DNA from: Ignavibacteria bacterium
Lineage (GTDB): Bacteria > Bacteroidota > Ignavibacteria > UBA10030
Reading direction: 5' to 3'
Length of the DNA: 64,000 nucleotides
NCBI GenBank assembly: GCA_016873805.1
Contig: VGVZ01000001.1
Coordinates: 170,228 to 234,227 of the forward strand
The notes beneath the pieces were generated by a model. That model worked only from the letters and a program-made list of their open reading frames with translations, did not search any database and was not told the origin of the DNA. Positions 17,901 through 26,172 of the stretch are shown one piece after another; the first letter of the stretch is position 1; each line of letters opens with the position of its first letter. The translations under genes and the position numbers were made by a program.

Positions 17901-17973
17901 CCATGCTCGCGATTGAAAGCTTATGGTGAACCAGAGCTATTTGCAGCAAAGAAGTAGGAGACAACCTCTTCAT
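14908..17973 (-). CDS. Large secreted GH13 amylase with T9SS C-terminal sorting tail
   Basis: The 1021-residue protein has a signal peptide (SMGLLLVLVAPNLFAQ), a CBM48/E-set-like segment (VGEFNGWNTSAMPM), several beta-sandwich repeats to about residue 430, then a GH13 barrel: VLDVTPNHASYAHPF, GYRYDVYWGP (D617), LLLAEESGVG (E651) and ENHDEDRISY (D724). The end has the type IX sorting domain: NFPNPFNPGTTFRFELE, LRIYNLIGEEIV, ASGVYFARLES and a basic tail KIVMIR. It is probably exported to the cell surface, where it attacks starch for the SusCDE proteins encoded next. It ends 21 bases before the GH57 start. Confidence 0.92.
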   Translation of the reverse strand: MKRLSPTSLLQIALVHHKLSIASMGLLLVLVAPNLFAQTDSVDVTFRLTPLPTMPRPPYVVGEFNGWNTSAMPMSHVGNDVWARTVRLRIGGNPTPPQYGVPGAWQYKFYPPATGQPQWPNDSLNHHVNPNDNNNSVLFVKDPTIYHFVPNLRTGIVRTSTPVISAFLYPKVGTLVDTASIVLRVGPKTYSGIGSHYDPIERRFSFRLPEPISNGVHKVVLSAGSNIDSVSIIVQAGYVQISTRGGFTTRNPVRHIRGRVEGATSGTIRLVQNGGDTIQASVSNGFFAGRVTLREGVNTFVALATDLLGTLHRSDSVLMTYVVDHAPTAKVDFFTEGSSIRITGLQSTDPDSGQTALLQFNFSESPANPQATNVGGSFSQVVIPKPQTPGEYYYGLIVRDPDGNADTTRNYFTILSDGSFQSTTMASVPDWVRKGRVYELFFKSFTPEGTINAALPYLTYLKNLGVNILWVMPVMMNANPINNDIGPGYNIKDFYSVAPEYGTIADFKNFAAEAHKIGLKVILDVTPNHASYAHPFVSDAKVFREDSYYWNFFEHSRRTQNTNNLGDCLTADGFNYYCGFSDQLLNYDWSDIDARYYKTSVYRWWIKEMGIDGYRYDVYWGPLRRYGEQAMGIPVRSVLRRVKPDILLLAEESGVGLGTEAIYADRGGGVDAGYDWQLYWDGFRNLYSRSLEDLNSRITNFGGNTMGFVPGPNSYFLRFLENHDEDRISYLYGSYERTMPAATVLFTVPGLPMIYSGQEVGYGLGIEGSDERSLNKRRRGVIDWNVAGKSLLLAHYQKLAHIRGSFAAFSSQDFIRLSSGNSSVYTYVRPFPDNAGVVAANFSAQPVRVVLAISASTLGLHNVQSKVWYASNLYENVSTAVQFVDGRANVTIDLRPYGSAVFVFSDTVRQLQLPSLDSGLPPGGTVEVPRHFVFHQNFPNPFNPGTTFRFELETDRHVTLRIYNLIGEEIVVLLDHSRNAGIYNVEWDGRTKHGHQAASGVYFARLESDNQRLTQKIVMIR

Positions 17974-18375
17974 CGGAGATTGCCGGATTGTTGCGGGCTT
18001 CGACTCTCACATCGTCCTGCTTCTTTCGAAAGGAATGGAGGTGAGGCGAGAACTTGTGCGTATGTACTTCTCGTGTACAACATAGAATCCATGTCGGACA
18101 CTCTGACATTGGAGGTTGAACCAGGCCGCAGTCCGCACGATCCTTCCAGGCGGTCTCTCAAAACCTGTTCGTGCAGGATGCATACAAGCGAGTCATTCCC
18201 TGTTTTTCGGGCCTCAGGCAATCACACTACCTTCCCGACATGTCTGTCCTCTCCGGCGAGCGTGCTCGCAAGAGACCCTCCGTCGAGCTCATCCCGTCCC
18301 GAACGCGATCAGGACGGGATGTTCGTGCTCACGAGATCGCTCGACGAAACACAAGAAGACTCAAGGGGAACAGCG
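17974..18375. other. 402-base gap between the GH13-T9SS gene and the SusE-like gene
   Basis: No plausible gene is seen. A perfect 10-bp inverted repeat, CATCCCGTCC (18290-18299) with GGACGGGATG (18312-18321), lies 70 bases after the SusE-like stop, but no T-rich tract follows on the minus strand. It may be a repeat or a weak transcription barrier that separates the SusCDE transcript from the downstream enzymes. A separate promoter for the GH13 gene could lie here. Confidence 0.4.
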
Positions 18376-19434
18376 TTAGTTCTTCTTGACCGTATATGTC
18401 AGCTTCTGCACATCCAACCGAATTGTGTAGTTGCCGGCAGATGCCAACGGAATGTTCGCGCCGCCTGGCTCAAGCGTACCATCCGTGTTATTGTCACCAT
18501 AGTTGAGCGACCAGCCGTCGTTTGCTCTGAACTTGAATTCACCCGCCCTGAAATCAGAGGTGATTTCCCACATCTTCCGTTGGCCATTATAGAACATATC
18601 CATATCTCTCGACCAGTCGTAGGGCGGAATAGCTGAACCAATGATCCCCCAATCATCAGTCTTCGTCAGCGCTATCGACAACGTAGAGACATTAACGACA
18701 AACGCGTACGTTCCTGCGTTGACTCGGAGATTGCCGCCCGTCGGATCGAGAGTACCTGAATATGAAGTGCCGGACAATGTCAACGTGCCACCCCAGTTCG
18801 TACCGGACCAACTTGGCACGGAGGTAATTTTGAATTCGACCGTCGGATTGGTACCGTCAACAAGCCGCACGATTCCTGCATACTGAGAGTTAAAACCATA
18901 GGAATACAATCGTCCATTTGCAGCCCCGGGGGACCAACCCTGATAGGAGCCGGGCACGTAGACCATCGGATAATCTATCAGTGATTCATAAGGAGTGAAG
19001 CTCCTTGACTTGGCTGCAGAAAGTACCGCTACACTGCTGCTCACCGATGCGGAGACCCTGTAGTACACGGTAACGGCTTTCCCAATTTCCCTATTCCATG
19101 ACAATATCAGGTTGTTGAGATCGCTTACTTTGGTTGTCCCCGATAGTTTCTGGGTAGTCAACAAGGTCGCGACATCGCTCGAAAAATCGCTCTGGGGTGA
19201 AAGCTGCAGAGCATACGTAATCGAGGAAGAGAAGCCGAAATCGGCGGCAGACCAGGAAAATGAAATGAGGCTATCAGCATAACTGATGTTGAATTGCCCG
19301 GTGAACGACAAATCTGCCACTGTCGGCTTGGTGGGACTTGGATGAATCACCGGTTCCGTTATGTCTCTTTCGCAAGAGGCCAACAGAAGCCCAAGCATCA
19401 CTCCACATAGTGCAGCTCGAGTTAAGTTTTTCAT
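18376..19434 (-). CDS. SusE-like starch-binding outer-membrane lipoprotein
   Basis: The start at 19434 (MKNLTRAALCGVMLGLLLASC) gives a lipoprotein signal and has GAGGAG nine bases upstream; an earlier in-frame start would add seven residues before the signal. The 352-residue protein contains a SusE-type Ig-like N-terminal domain (DLSFTGQFNISYADSLISF, ALQLSPQSDFSS) and two C-terminal beta modules with the SusE/SusF pattern (GSYQGWSPGAANGRLYSYGF; GDNNTDGTLEPGGANIPL). It probably binds alpha-glucan at the outer surface. It follows the SusD-like gene by 33 bases. Confidence 0.85.
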   Translation of the reverse strand: MKNLTRAALCGVMLGLLLASCERDITEPVIHPSPTKPTVADLSFTGQFNISYADSLISFSWSAADFGFSSSITYALQLSPQSDFSSDVATLLTTQKLSGTTKVSDLNNLILSWNREIGKAVTVYYRVSASVSSSVAVLSAAKSRSFTPYESLIDYPMVYVPGSYQGWSPGAANGRLYSYGFNSQYAGIVRLVDGTNPTVEFKITSVPSWSGTNWGGTLTLSGTSYSGTLDPTGGNLRVNAGTYAFVVNVSTLSIALTKTDDWGIIGSAIPPYDWSRDMDMFYNGQRKMWEITSDFRAGEFKFRANDGWSLNYGDNNTDGTLEPGGANIPLASAGNYTIRLDVQKLTYTVKKN

Positions 19435-19467
19435 GTTTGTCTCCTCAGACAACAATACTCTTCAAGT

Positions 19468-21084
19468 TCAATAGCCGGGATTTTGTCTCAAGTTTGGATT
19501 CGCGTTCAGGTCGTTTATCGGAATCGGATACAGATCCCGATGGGGACTCGTCTGGATACCGTTCTTGACTTTTCCTTTCCATTCCCACACGTACGTCCCG
19601 TTGGTAAACTGCCCGAAACGAACCAGATCCGTTCTTCGGTGACCTTCCCAGTACAATTCTCGGCCGCGTTCATCCAGAAGGAAATCCAACGTAAGATTTG
19701 CAGCGGTGATATTCCCCGAGGTATTCCCGTAGGCGCGTTGTCTCAAGGAATTGACATAACCGACCGCAGTCGCCGTATTGCCGCCCGCCCCGCCCCTGAC
19801 CACAGCTTCTGCGTACATCAGATACGCATCAGCCAGCCGGAACATCGGGAAGTCTGTACTGACAAACGTAGCATGGGCATTGGGTGCGGCTCCGCCTGTC
19901 GAGGTGACGTTTTTGAACTTGGTCACACCGACTCCATGAGTGAATGTGCCGACGTTGGTGATTTCCCATTGCCAGCTCGATCGGTCAAAGAAGAACATTC
20001 CCCTCTTGTCGGCGCTTCGGTATTGCGTGGTGGCAGCGAAGTCACTTTCGCGTACGTTGAACTTGGTAACAAAGTCCTTAATCGTTCGGATGCCGCCCCA
20101 ACCGCCGTCGATACCAAACAGCGGCATGCCTCCGCCATTCGAAGCATGGAGAATGAACGTCATTCCGCCGTACTGCTGAGTGTGTTGCCCGTCGAAAGCA
20201 ATTGGAAATACGATTTCGGGGCTTGCGTGGTTGTCGGCACTGAACGCTCTCTCGTAGTTGCTGTCAAGCGAATACCCCGCAGCAATGACTTTGTTGATCT
20301 GGGTGAGTGCGTCGGAATTTCGTTCTGTACCCACATAGACTCTTGCATTCAAGTAGAGTTTCGCAAGCAAAAACCACGCTGCGCCTCTATCTGCTCTCGC
20401 GTACTCGTTTTGTCTTGCAGGCACAAGTTCGGACTCAATTTCTTTGAGTTCTTTTTCAATGTAGTTGAAGAGATCAGCACGAGTAATCCTTTTGGGGAAA
20501 AAGGCGCCCGGTAAGTCATCCTCCGTCACAAAGGGGACATTGCCAAACAGATCGATGGCGTGCCAATACGAGAGGGCTCGGATGAAACGAGCTTCCGCTT
20601 TGTACGCCTTCAGGTCGTTGAGCATCGTGCCCGATGCGGAGCCAAGAGCGTTGTTCACATTTCGAATGAACTCGTTGCTGAGTGCAACGGTATAGAATAT
20701 TCTGGAGTAGAGCGCGGTAATAAACACATCGTTCGGCGACCACGTTTGCCAATGAAAGTCCTTGATTGTGGCATCGTCCCACGCAATGATCGCCTCGTCG
20801 GTGGAGAGTTCCTGCAAGCCCCAGTATTGGCGAATGTAATTGCCAAAGTTCTCGTCAATGCCCGAAATATCCGGACTTCCACCACCGCCGCCTGTTTGGC
20901 CGCTGATGGCATAGCTTGCATAGACCTTTGCCAAAGCTCGTTTGTATGCCGCCTGATCCTTAAACACATTGTTTAATGTGTTCACATTTGGATCGATCGG
21001 CTCTACATTCAAATCATTCACACACGATGAAAATACGAATGCAGTGATCAATATGAGCGGAGTCAAAAACGCTATTCTTTTCAT
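19468..21084 (-). CDS. SusD/RagB-like nutrient-binding outer-membrane lipoprotein
   Basis: The product of about 538 residues has a lipoprotein signal ending ITAFVFSSC and SusD-family features: a tetratricopeptide-like N-terminal half (YKRALAKVYASYAISG, YWGLQELSTDEAIIAWDD, FIRALSYWHAIDLFGNVPF) and the C-terminal LDFLLDERGRELYWEGHRRTDLVRFGQF with IPINDLNANPNLRQNPGY. The second ATG (21084) is preferred because AAGGAG lies seven bases before it but touches the first ATG. It acts as the lid of the SusC-like porin encoded 21 bases upstream and presents starch oligosaccharides to it. Confidence 0.95.
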   Translation of the reverse strand: MKRIAFLTPLILITAFVFSSCVNDLNVEPIDPNVNTLNNVFKDQAAYKRALAKVYASYAISGQTGGGGGSPDISGIDENFGNYIRQYWGLQELSTDEAIIAWDDATIKDFHWQTWSPNDVFITALYSRIFYTVALSNEFIRNVNNALGSASGTMLNDLKAYKAEARFIRALSYWHAIDLFGNVPFVTEDDLPGAFFPKRITRADLFNYIEKELKEIESELVPARQNEYARADRGAAWFLLAKLYLNARVYVGTERNSDALTQINKVIAAGYSLDSNYERAFSADNHASPEIVFPIAFDGQHTQQYGGMTFILHASNGGGMPLFGIDGGWGGIRTIKDFVTKFNVRESDFAATTQYRSADKRGMFFFDRSSWQWEITNVGTFTHGVGVTKFKNVTSTGGAAPNAHATFVSTDFPMFRLADAYLMYAEAVVRGGAGGNTATAVGYVNSLRQRAYGNTSGNITAANLTLDFLLDERGRELYWEGHRRTDLVRFGQFTNGTYVWEWKGKVKNGIQTSPHRDLYPIPINDLNANPNLRQNPGY

Positions 21085-21105
21085 TTTCATTCTCCTTCCC
21101 CAAAA

Positions 21106-24100
21106 TTAGTACTTCAAACTGATTGACATCATATACACGCGTGGTCGCGGATAGATGCTGTTGTCGATGCCATTCTCAACTTCGGGATCCAGTCCGCTAT
21201 ACTTTGTGATCGTAAAGACATTTTGGACGAGGAGTCCGATACGTCCTCCGACACTCGTACCGAACAACGAAGTGAAATTATAACCGAAGTTGACGTAGTC
21301 CATTTTGAAGTACGATGCGTTCTCCAGGTAGACGCTCGACCAATACTGCGCCGTCGAGAAATTTGTCTTCCGGACATCGGTGAGGATATTGGACAAGAAT
21401 CCGCTCTGGTTGTACACTTGTTGATAGAGGGCTCTGTTCGATGCATTGTTGTTGTACACATAGTTGCCAATGCTCACCCTGCCGGAGAAGCTCAGATCAA
21501 AGTTCTTGTAGTTGATCCTCGAGGAAATACCCACCAGATAATCAGGGTTTGGTGATTTCAAATAGTACTTGTTCAGCTCATTCCCCGCGACGCTTCCTCC
21601 CTGACCGCTTTTATCAACGTACAAACCCTCAATCGGATTGCCGTTTGCGTCACGGACCTGAGAAAACAAGAAGAATACCCTCGCAGGAAATCCAACGATA
21701 AACTTCTGGACCGTGTTCCCCACGCCCCCTGCGATCCCGCCTGTATTGACTCCCGGATACAAAGGATCATCGGTCAGGGTGAGTTTGGTTACCTCGTTCT
21801 TGTTGTATGTCACGTTCACCCCGAAGTCCCAGGATAGATCCTGCGTTAAGAACGGCGTAACGTTCAAACCAACGTCGACGCCCTTGTTGACCATGGATCC
21901 GACATTCGTCAGCAGATAGTTGGAGAAGTTGCTGCCGACAGGAATCGGTATGTTGTTCAACAAGTCGTCAGAAGTGTTCTGGTACACCTCGATCGAACCG
22001 GACACTCTTCGACTGCTCAGCAGTGTGAAATCTATTCCGGCGTTCAAGGAGGTCACGGTTTCCCATTTCAGATTTGCATCATAGGCATCCGGGCGCAGTG
22101 TGGAATAGAATGTATTCCCAAACTGATAGTACGCTCCGGCTGTGCTGGCGGTGTACGTGGGGATATAGGGATAGTAGTTCCCTCCCACATCTTGCTGACC
22201 CGTCTTTCCCCAGCTGAAGCGAAGCTTCAGCTCGTCGAGGAGTTCCGATTTTCCGATGAAGGGTTCTTCCGTTAGTTTCCAGGCGACCGCAACCGCAGGG
22301 AAGAGACCCCAGCGGTTTTCTTTGGAAAATCTCGACGAACCATCGTCTCGTAACGTCGCTGTCAGCAGGTACTTGTCGAGCACTGTCCAATTCAGTCGGC
22401 CAAAGAATGAAATCAGAAAATACTCGCCCTTATATGGCGTCAGACGTGCTCCCGGGACTGCCGGATTCCACGCTCGGTTGGAATTCTCTCCTTCGTTGTA
22501 GAAATGTTGGTAAGAATACCCACCCGTAAGATCAATTTTGTTGAACGCCAATTCGGTTTTGTAGTTCAGGTAGAAGTCCAACAAGGTATTTGTCTTTTTC
22601 TGCTTGTACCCTCTGATTTGAAATTCCGGCTCTCGATACGACCAGGATGCCAGCGTGTCGGTGACATCTTTTCCATCAGTCTTGTAGTAGTCATAGCCGA
22701 GATTGAGCGTTGCTTTCAAATCAGGCACATAAGGAATCTTGTAGTCAAATTTGCCGTTGAAGATATATCGCGTTGCGTCGGAGGTATTGTCTCGATATTC
22801 CAAGCGAGCAACGGGATTATGGGTTGCGATGTTGTTCGGCGCGCCGTTGAGCCGATCGCCGGAGGCGAGTTCCGTCCACGCGGTATAGCCACCATATCTG
22901 GAGTTCCCGTTCCTGATCGGTTGCGTGGGATCAAATTCATTCGCAGACCAAATCGCCTCATTGTTCGAAAAGTTATTGCTAATCGAGGAAGCGAAGGCAC
23001 TCAGCTCCATGTTCAAACTGCCGTCAAACAATGATGGTGACAATGCGAGAGTAGCATTCTTTCGATCGATGCTGTTGTATTTCAATATCCCACCGTGAAA
23101 GAGATATCCCAGTGAAACACGGTACGGTATTAAGCCTATCGCGTGGCCAATACTGATGTTGTGCTCAGTCAAGGGGGCAGTGCGGTAGACTTCTTTGTTC
23201 CAGTCTGTGTTCGCCGTTCCCAATCTGTCGAGCGCCGCGGAAGTCAAGCCGTGGTTCGCGACCCGATCAGCCACCAAAGCCCTGAATTCGTCGCCCGTGA
23301 AGAGCGACAAGAGCTTTGCGGGAGACGCCAGCGAAAAATTGCCGGTATAACTCAGGATCATCTTTGCTGTAACCTGGTCCGCCGACGGTGCCTTCTTGGT
23401 TTTGATGATAATAACACCATTAGAAGCTCTTGAACCAAAGATGGCTGTCGCAGAGGCATCCTTCAGAATCGTAATGGACTCAATATCATTGGGATTGATT
23501 GATGAAAGCGGATTGGCCATACCCGAGATTCCCGCGCTCTCCAATGGGATGTTGTCAATCACGATCAATGGATCGTTGTTCCCTTGTATGGACGAACCGC
23601 CTCGAATACGGATTCTCGTTCCCGCACCCGCGGCACCACCGAGCGTATTCACGACAACGCCCGGCGCTTTTCCAACAAGCAATTCCTGAGGTGACGTTAC
23701 GTTTCCCTCGTTGAATTGCCTTGCTGAAATCGCGACGACGGAGCCGGTCGCGTCAGCTTTTCTCGCTTCTCCATACCCAATGCCGACCACCTCGACCTCT
23801 CGAAGCTGCATCGCCTCCGGTCTCAGGGCGATGGCGAAGTATGTCTGATCCAATACTGCCACTTCCACTCTTGAATAACCCACATGTGATACGACGAGAA
23901 CGGCGCCCCGTTGTACTCTCAATCTGAATTCTCCATTGATATCTGCGGCGGTCCCGTTTGTTGTACCTTTCTCCAGAATGTTGGCGCCGATTAGGACCGT
24001 TCCATCGTCCGCGCTTGTTACCTTTCCGCGTATCTCCGACTCCTGAGCGAAAAGGAGCGGGCCGGCTTGCATCATCAAAAACATGAGAACAAGCACGAAC

Positions 24101-24123
24101 GCACTGAGTATTCGTTTTGTCAT
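21106..24123 (-). CDS. SusC/RagA-like TonB-dependent outer-membrane transporter
   Basis: About 1005 residues. The ATG at 24123 is preferred: the upstream GTG that would extend the frame by four codons lies inside the ribosome site GTGAGGAAAAAC. A signal peptide is followed by a CarboxypepD_reg-like domain (IRGKVTSADDGTVLIGANIL, SHVGYSRVEVAV), the plug (VLVGKAPGVVVNTLGG, RIRIRGGSSIQGNNDPLIVID, IESITILKDASATAIFGSRA) and a 22-strand-type barrel ending in Tyr. It imports bound oligosaccharides across the outer membrane with TonB energy. It begins 51 bases after the upstream GH13 gene, so all are probably in one operon. Confidence 0.95.
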   Translation of the reverse strand: MTKRILSAFVLVLMFLMMQAGPLLFAQESEIRGKVTSADDGTVLIGANILEKGTTNGTAADINGEFRLRVQRGAVLVVSHVGYSRVEVAVLDQTYFAIALRPEAMQLREVEVVGIGYGEARKADATGSVVAISARQFNEGNVTSPQELLVGKAPGVVVNTLGGAAGAGTRIRIRGGSSIQGNNDPLIVIDNIPLESAGISGMANPLSSINPNDIESITILKDASATAIFGSRASNGVIIIKTKKAPSADQVTAKMILSYTGNFSLASPAKLLSLFTGDEFRALVADRVANHGLTSAALDRLGTANTDWNKEVYRTAPLTEHNISIGHAIGLIPYRVSLGYLFHGGILKYNSIDRKNATLALSPSLFDGSLNMELSAFASSISNNFSNNEAIWSANEFDPTQPIRNGNSRYGGYTAWTELASGDRLNGAPNNIATHNPVARLEYRDNTSDATRYIFNGKFDYKIPYVPDLKATLNLGYDYYKTDGKDVTDTLASWSYREPEFQIRGYKQKKTNTLLDFYLNYKTELAFNKIDLTGGYSYQHFYNEGENSNRAWNPAVPGARLTPYKGEYFLISFFGRLNWTVLDKYLLTATLRDDGSSRFSKENRWGLFPAVAVAWKLTEEPFIGKSELLDELKLRFSWGKTGQQDVGGNYYPYIPTYTASTAGAYYQFGNTFYSTLRPDAYDANLKWETVTSLNAGIDFTLLSSRRVSGSIEVYQNTSDDLLNNIPIPVGSNFSNYLLTNVGSMVNKGVDVGLNVTPFLTQDLSWDFGVNVTYNKNEVTKLTLTDDPLYPGVNTGGIAGGVGNTVQKFIVGFPARVFFLFSQVRDANGNPIEGLYVDKSGQGGSVAGNELNKYYLKSPNPDYLVGISSRINYKNFDLSFSGRVSIGNYVYNNNASNRALYQQVYNQSGFLSNILTDVRKTNFSTAQYWSSVYLENASYFKMDYVNFGYNFTSLFGTSVGGRIGLLVQNVFTITKYSGLDPEVENGIDNSIYPRPRVYMMSISLKY

Positions 24124-24174
24124 GTTTTTCCTCACTTGACGTATTGTGATGAGAATGGTTGGTTGAGACAGTCG

Positions 24175-26031
24175 TTATTGCAACATCACTCCCGATTTTG
24201 GTTCTAAACGAAGAGACACTCTATTCTGTTCGATTGGGTATTTCTTCTGTGACATCAGGTCGGCAACTTCCTGCCTCCCCGGAGCACTTGAAAATGGAAT
24301 CATAACCTCTTGAGATCTCCATGAATTGTTCAGCACCACGAGCACTCGTTCGTCGTCCGACTCGCGCATGAACGAAAAAACGTCCCGCTCGTCGTCAACC
24401 AGAAGCGCCTGGTATTCACCTTGCATCAGCGACTTATGGTTTTTTCTGATGCTGATCAGCTTCCTGTAGTAATTCAACAATTCGCCGTCAAACACGTTCT
24501 TGTCATTGGGACGATTTTTGCCGAACGGATGGCTGGACTCGTTTGTGTGAGAGATTGCACTCCAGAGCATAGGTTTGCGGCAATCCGGATCGTCTGCACC
24601 CCACATGCCACACTCTGTCCCGTAGTAAAGCATCGGAGCGCCCACAAAGGTCATTTGAAACAATGCCATCAGCTTCTGGGTTTTCTTTTCGTTCTCTCGG
24701 GGTGTGCGGACATCGTAGGTGGGGTCTTCCTTGGGATTTACCCGCTTGTCATACTTCAGATCGGGATTGACAATCCTTGAGAGCATTCGATCCGTGTCGT
24801 GACTATCGTAGAGATTCCAGATTGCGTCATTGACACTTCTTCGATAGTCATCCTGTAGCTCCCCAAGCCGGCGTCGAAAGGTTGAGGCAGAGATCTTGGT
24901 TTTCTCCGCGGCAAAGAAGAGAAATGCTTCTCGGGCCCAGCGATAGTTCATGACACCGTCGAACACATCCCCTTGCAGCCAGGGTGCAGCATTGAACATT
25001 TTGTCGTTGTCCCAGTCTTCCCACCAGACCTCTCCCACCAACACGGCCTCACAATTGATCGATCGGACCAGCGTTCGGAAGTCCCGCCAGAAATTCTTGT
25101 TCACCTTTTCGGCCACATCAAGCCGCCACCCGTCAATGCCGTCATCCGGATTTCCATCACCGTTCGGGTCCATCCACCGTCGGACGACGGAAAAGATATG
25201 TTCACGAGGGCCGGTCACGATTCCGTTTCCATCTTCGCGCAGTTCCGGCAATTCTCTCACGCCGAACCAACCCTCATAGTCGAACTCATTCTCCGGAGTT
25301 GTCGGATCATCCCATCGTTTGATGGTAAACCAATCCTTGAAAAGCGATTTCTCCTGGTTCTTCTTCACATCTTCAAACGCCCAGAATGTCATACCGACGT
25401 GGTTGAACACTCCGTCTATGACGATCTTCATTCCGCGCGCGTGCGCTTGAGTGATAAGACGAAGGAACAAGGAATCAGCGGATGTCCATTTCCAGGTTGA
25501 AGGATCAGCCGGATTCTCCTCTTTCCAAATCTTCTTGTCTCCTTCGGGATCGGGACCAAAATTGTTGTCGACGTGGTGATAGAATGTCGCATCGTATTTA
25601 TGGAGGGAGGGAGATTCAAAAATCGGATTGAGATAGATTGCCGTGATCCCAAGATCGTCGAGATAATCCAGCTTGTCGAGGATCCCTTGAAGATCGCCGC
25701 CGTACCGACGGTTTTGAACATGGAAATAGAATCCCTTATCGTCCGTCCGCTCCCATTCCTGGAGCGCGTACCAGTCGCCCGTCCAGTCGCTAACCTTCCA
25801 ACCAGGCGGAACCATGTGTGGCCATGATCCGAACATATCTTCGGCCGCGGGGTCGTTTGTGGGATCACCATTGTTGAAACGCTCGGGAAAGATCTGATAC
25901 CAGATGGCAGAAGATCCCCACGAAGGAACCCCGGATATGTCCTCTGTTCTTTCGGGGTTGCATGTGACTGCAACAAGAGGAAGAAGGAGGGAAACAAGAA
26001 GAACAAGCTTTGAGAGGTTCTGTTGACTCAT
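24175..26031 (-). CDS. GH13 alpha-amylase/neopullulanase-type lipoprotein
   Basis: The 618-residue protein has a signal ending LLLPLVAVTC, consistent with lipidation. The catalytic domain starts SSAIWYQIFPERFNNGDP and has conserved regions VIDGVFNHVG, GWRLDVAEKV (nucleophile D305), LVGEVWWED (acid E334) and YDSHDTDR (D412). The NRRYGGDLQGILDKLDYL segment and overall length resemble SusA-like or neopullulanase enzymes. It would cut malto-oligosaccharides in the periplasm after passage through the SusC-like pore. GGAGATCACT precedes the start. It is the first enzyme gene after the LacI-type regulator. Confidence 0.92.
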   Translation of the reverse strand: MSQQNLSKLVLLVSLLLPLVAVTCNPERTEDISGVPSWGSSAIWYQIFPERFNNGDPTNDPAAEDMFGSWPHMVPPGWKVSDWTGDWYALQEWERTDDKGFYFHVQNRRYGGDLQGILDKLDYLDDLGITAIYLNPIFESPSLHKYDATFYHHVDNNFGPDPEGDKKIWKEENPADPSTWKWTSADSLFLRLITQAHARGMKIVIDGVFNHVGMTFWAFEDVKKNQEKSLFKDWFTIKRWDDPTTPENEFDYEGWFGVRELPELREDGNGIVTGPREHIFSVVRRWMDPNGDGNPDDGIDGWRLDVAEKVNKNFWRDFRTLVRSINCEAVLVGEVWWEDWDNDKMFNAAPWLQGDVFDGVMNYRWAREAFLFFAAEKTKISASTFRRRLGELQDDYRRSVNDAIWNLYDSHDTDRMLSRIVNPDLKYDKRVNPKEDPTYDVRTPRENEKKTQKLMALFQMTFVGAPMLYYGTECGMWGADDPDCRKPMLWSAISHTNESSHPFGKNRPNDKNVFDGELLNYYRKLISIRKNHKSLMQGEYQALLVDDERDVFSFMRESDDERVLVVLNNSWRSQEVMIPFSSAPGRQEVADLMSQKKYPIEQNRVSLRLEPKSGVMLQ

Positions 26032-26172
26032 AGCGAGTGATCTCCTTCAGTTCGCGGCATTACGCACTTGAAACAACAACTCTGGAGCGACCGCAGATGC
26101 TTCCGGTGCGTTTATTGATCCATCAGGATCACAAGTTCCGCCACTCCGCCCGTGTGACTTGTCGCAATGGAC

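Noticed and set aside
18290..18321. Inverted repeat as rho-independent terminator after the SusE-like gene
   Set aside because: The stem is good, but no T-rich tract follows on the minus strand.
19483..20514. 343-residue plus-strand open frame opposite the SusD-like gene
   Set aside because: Shadow of the SusD coding frame; no motif, no promoter or ribosome site.
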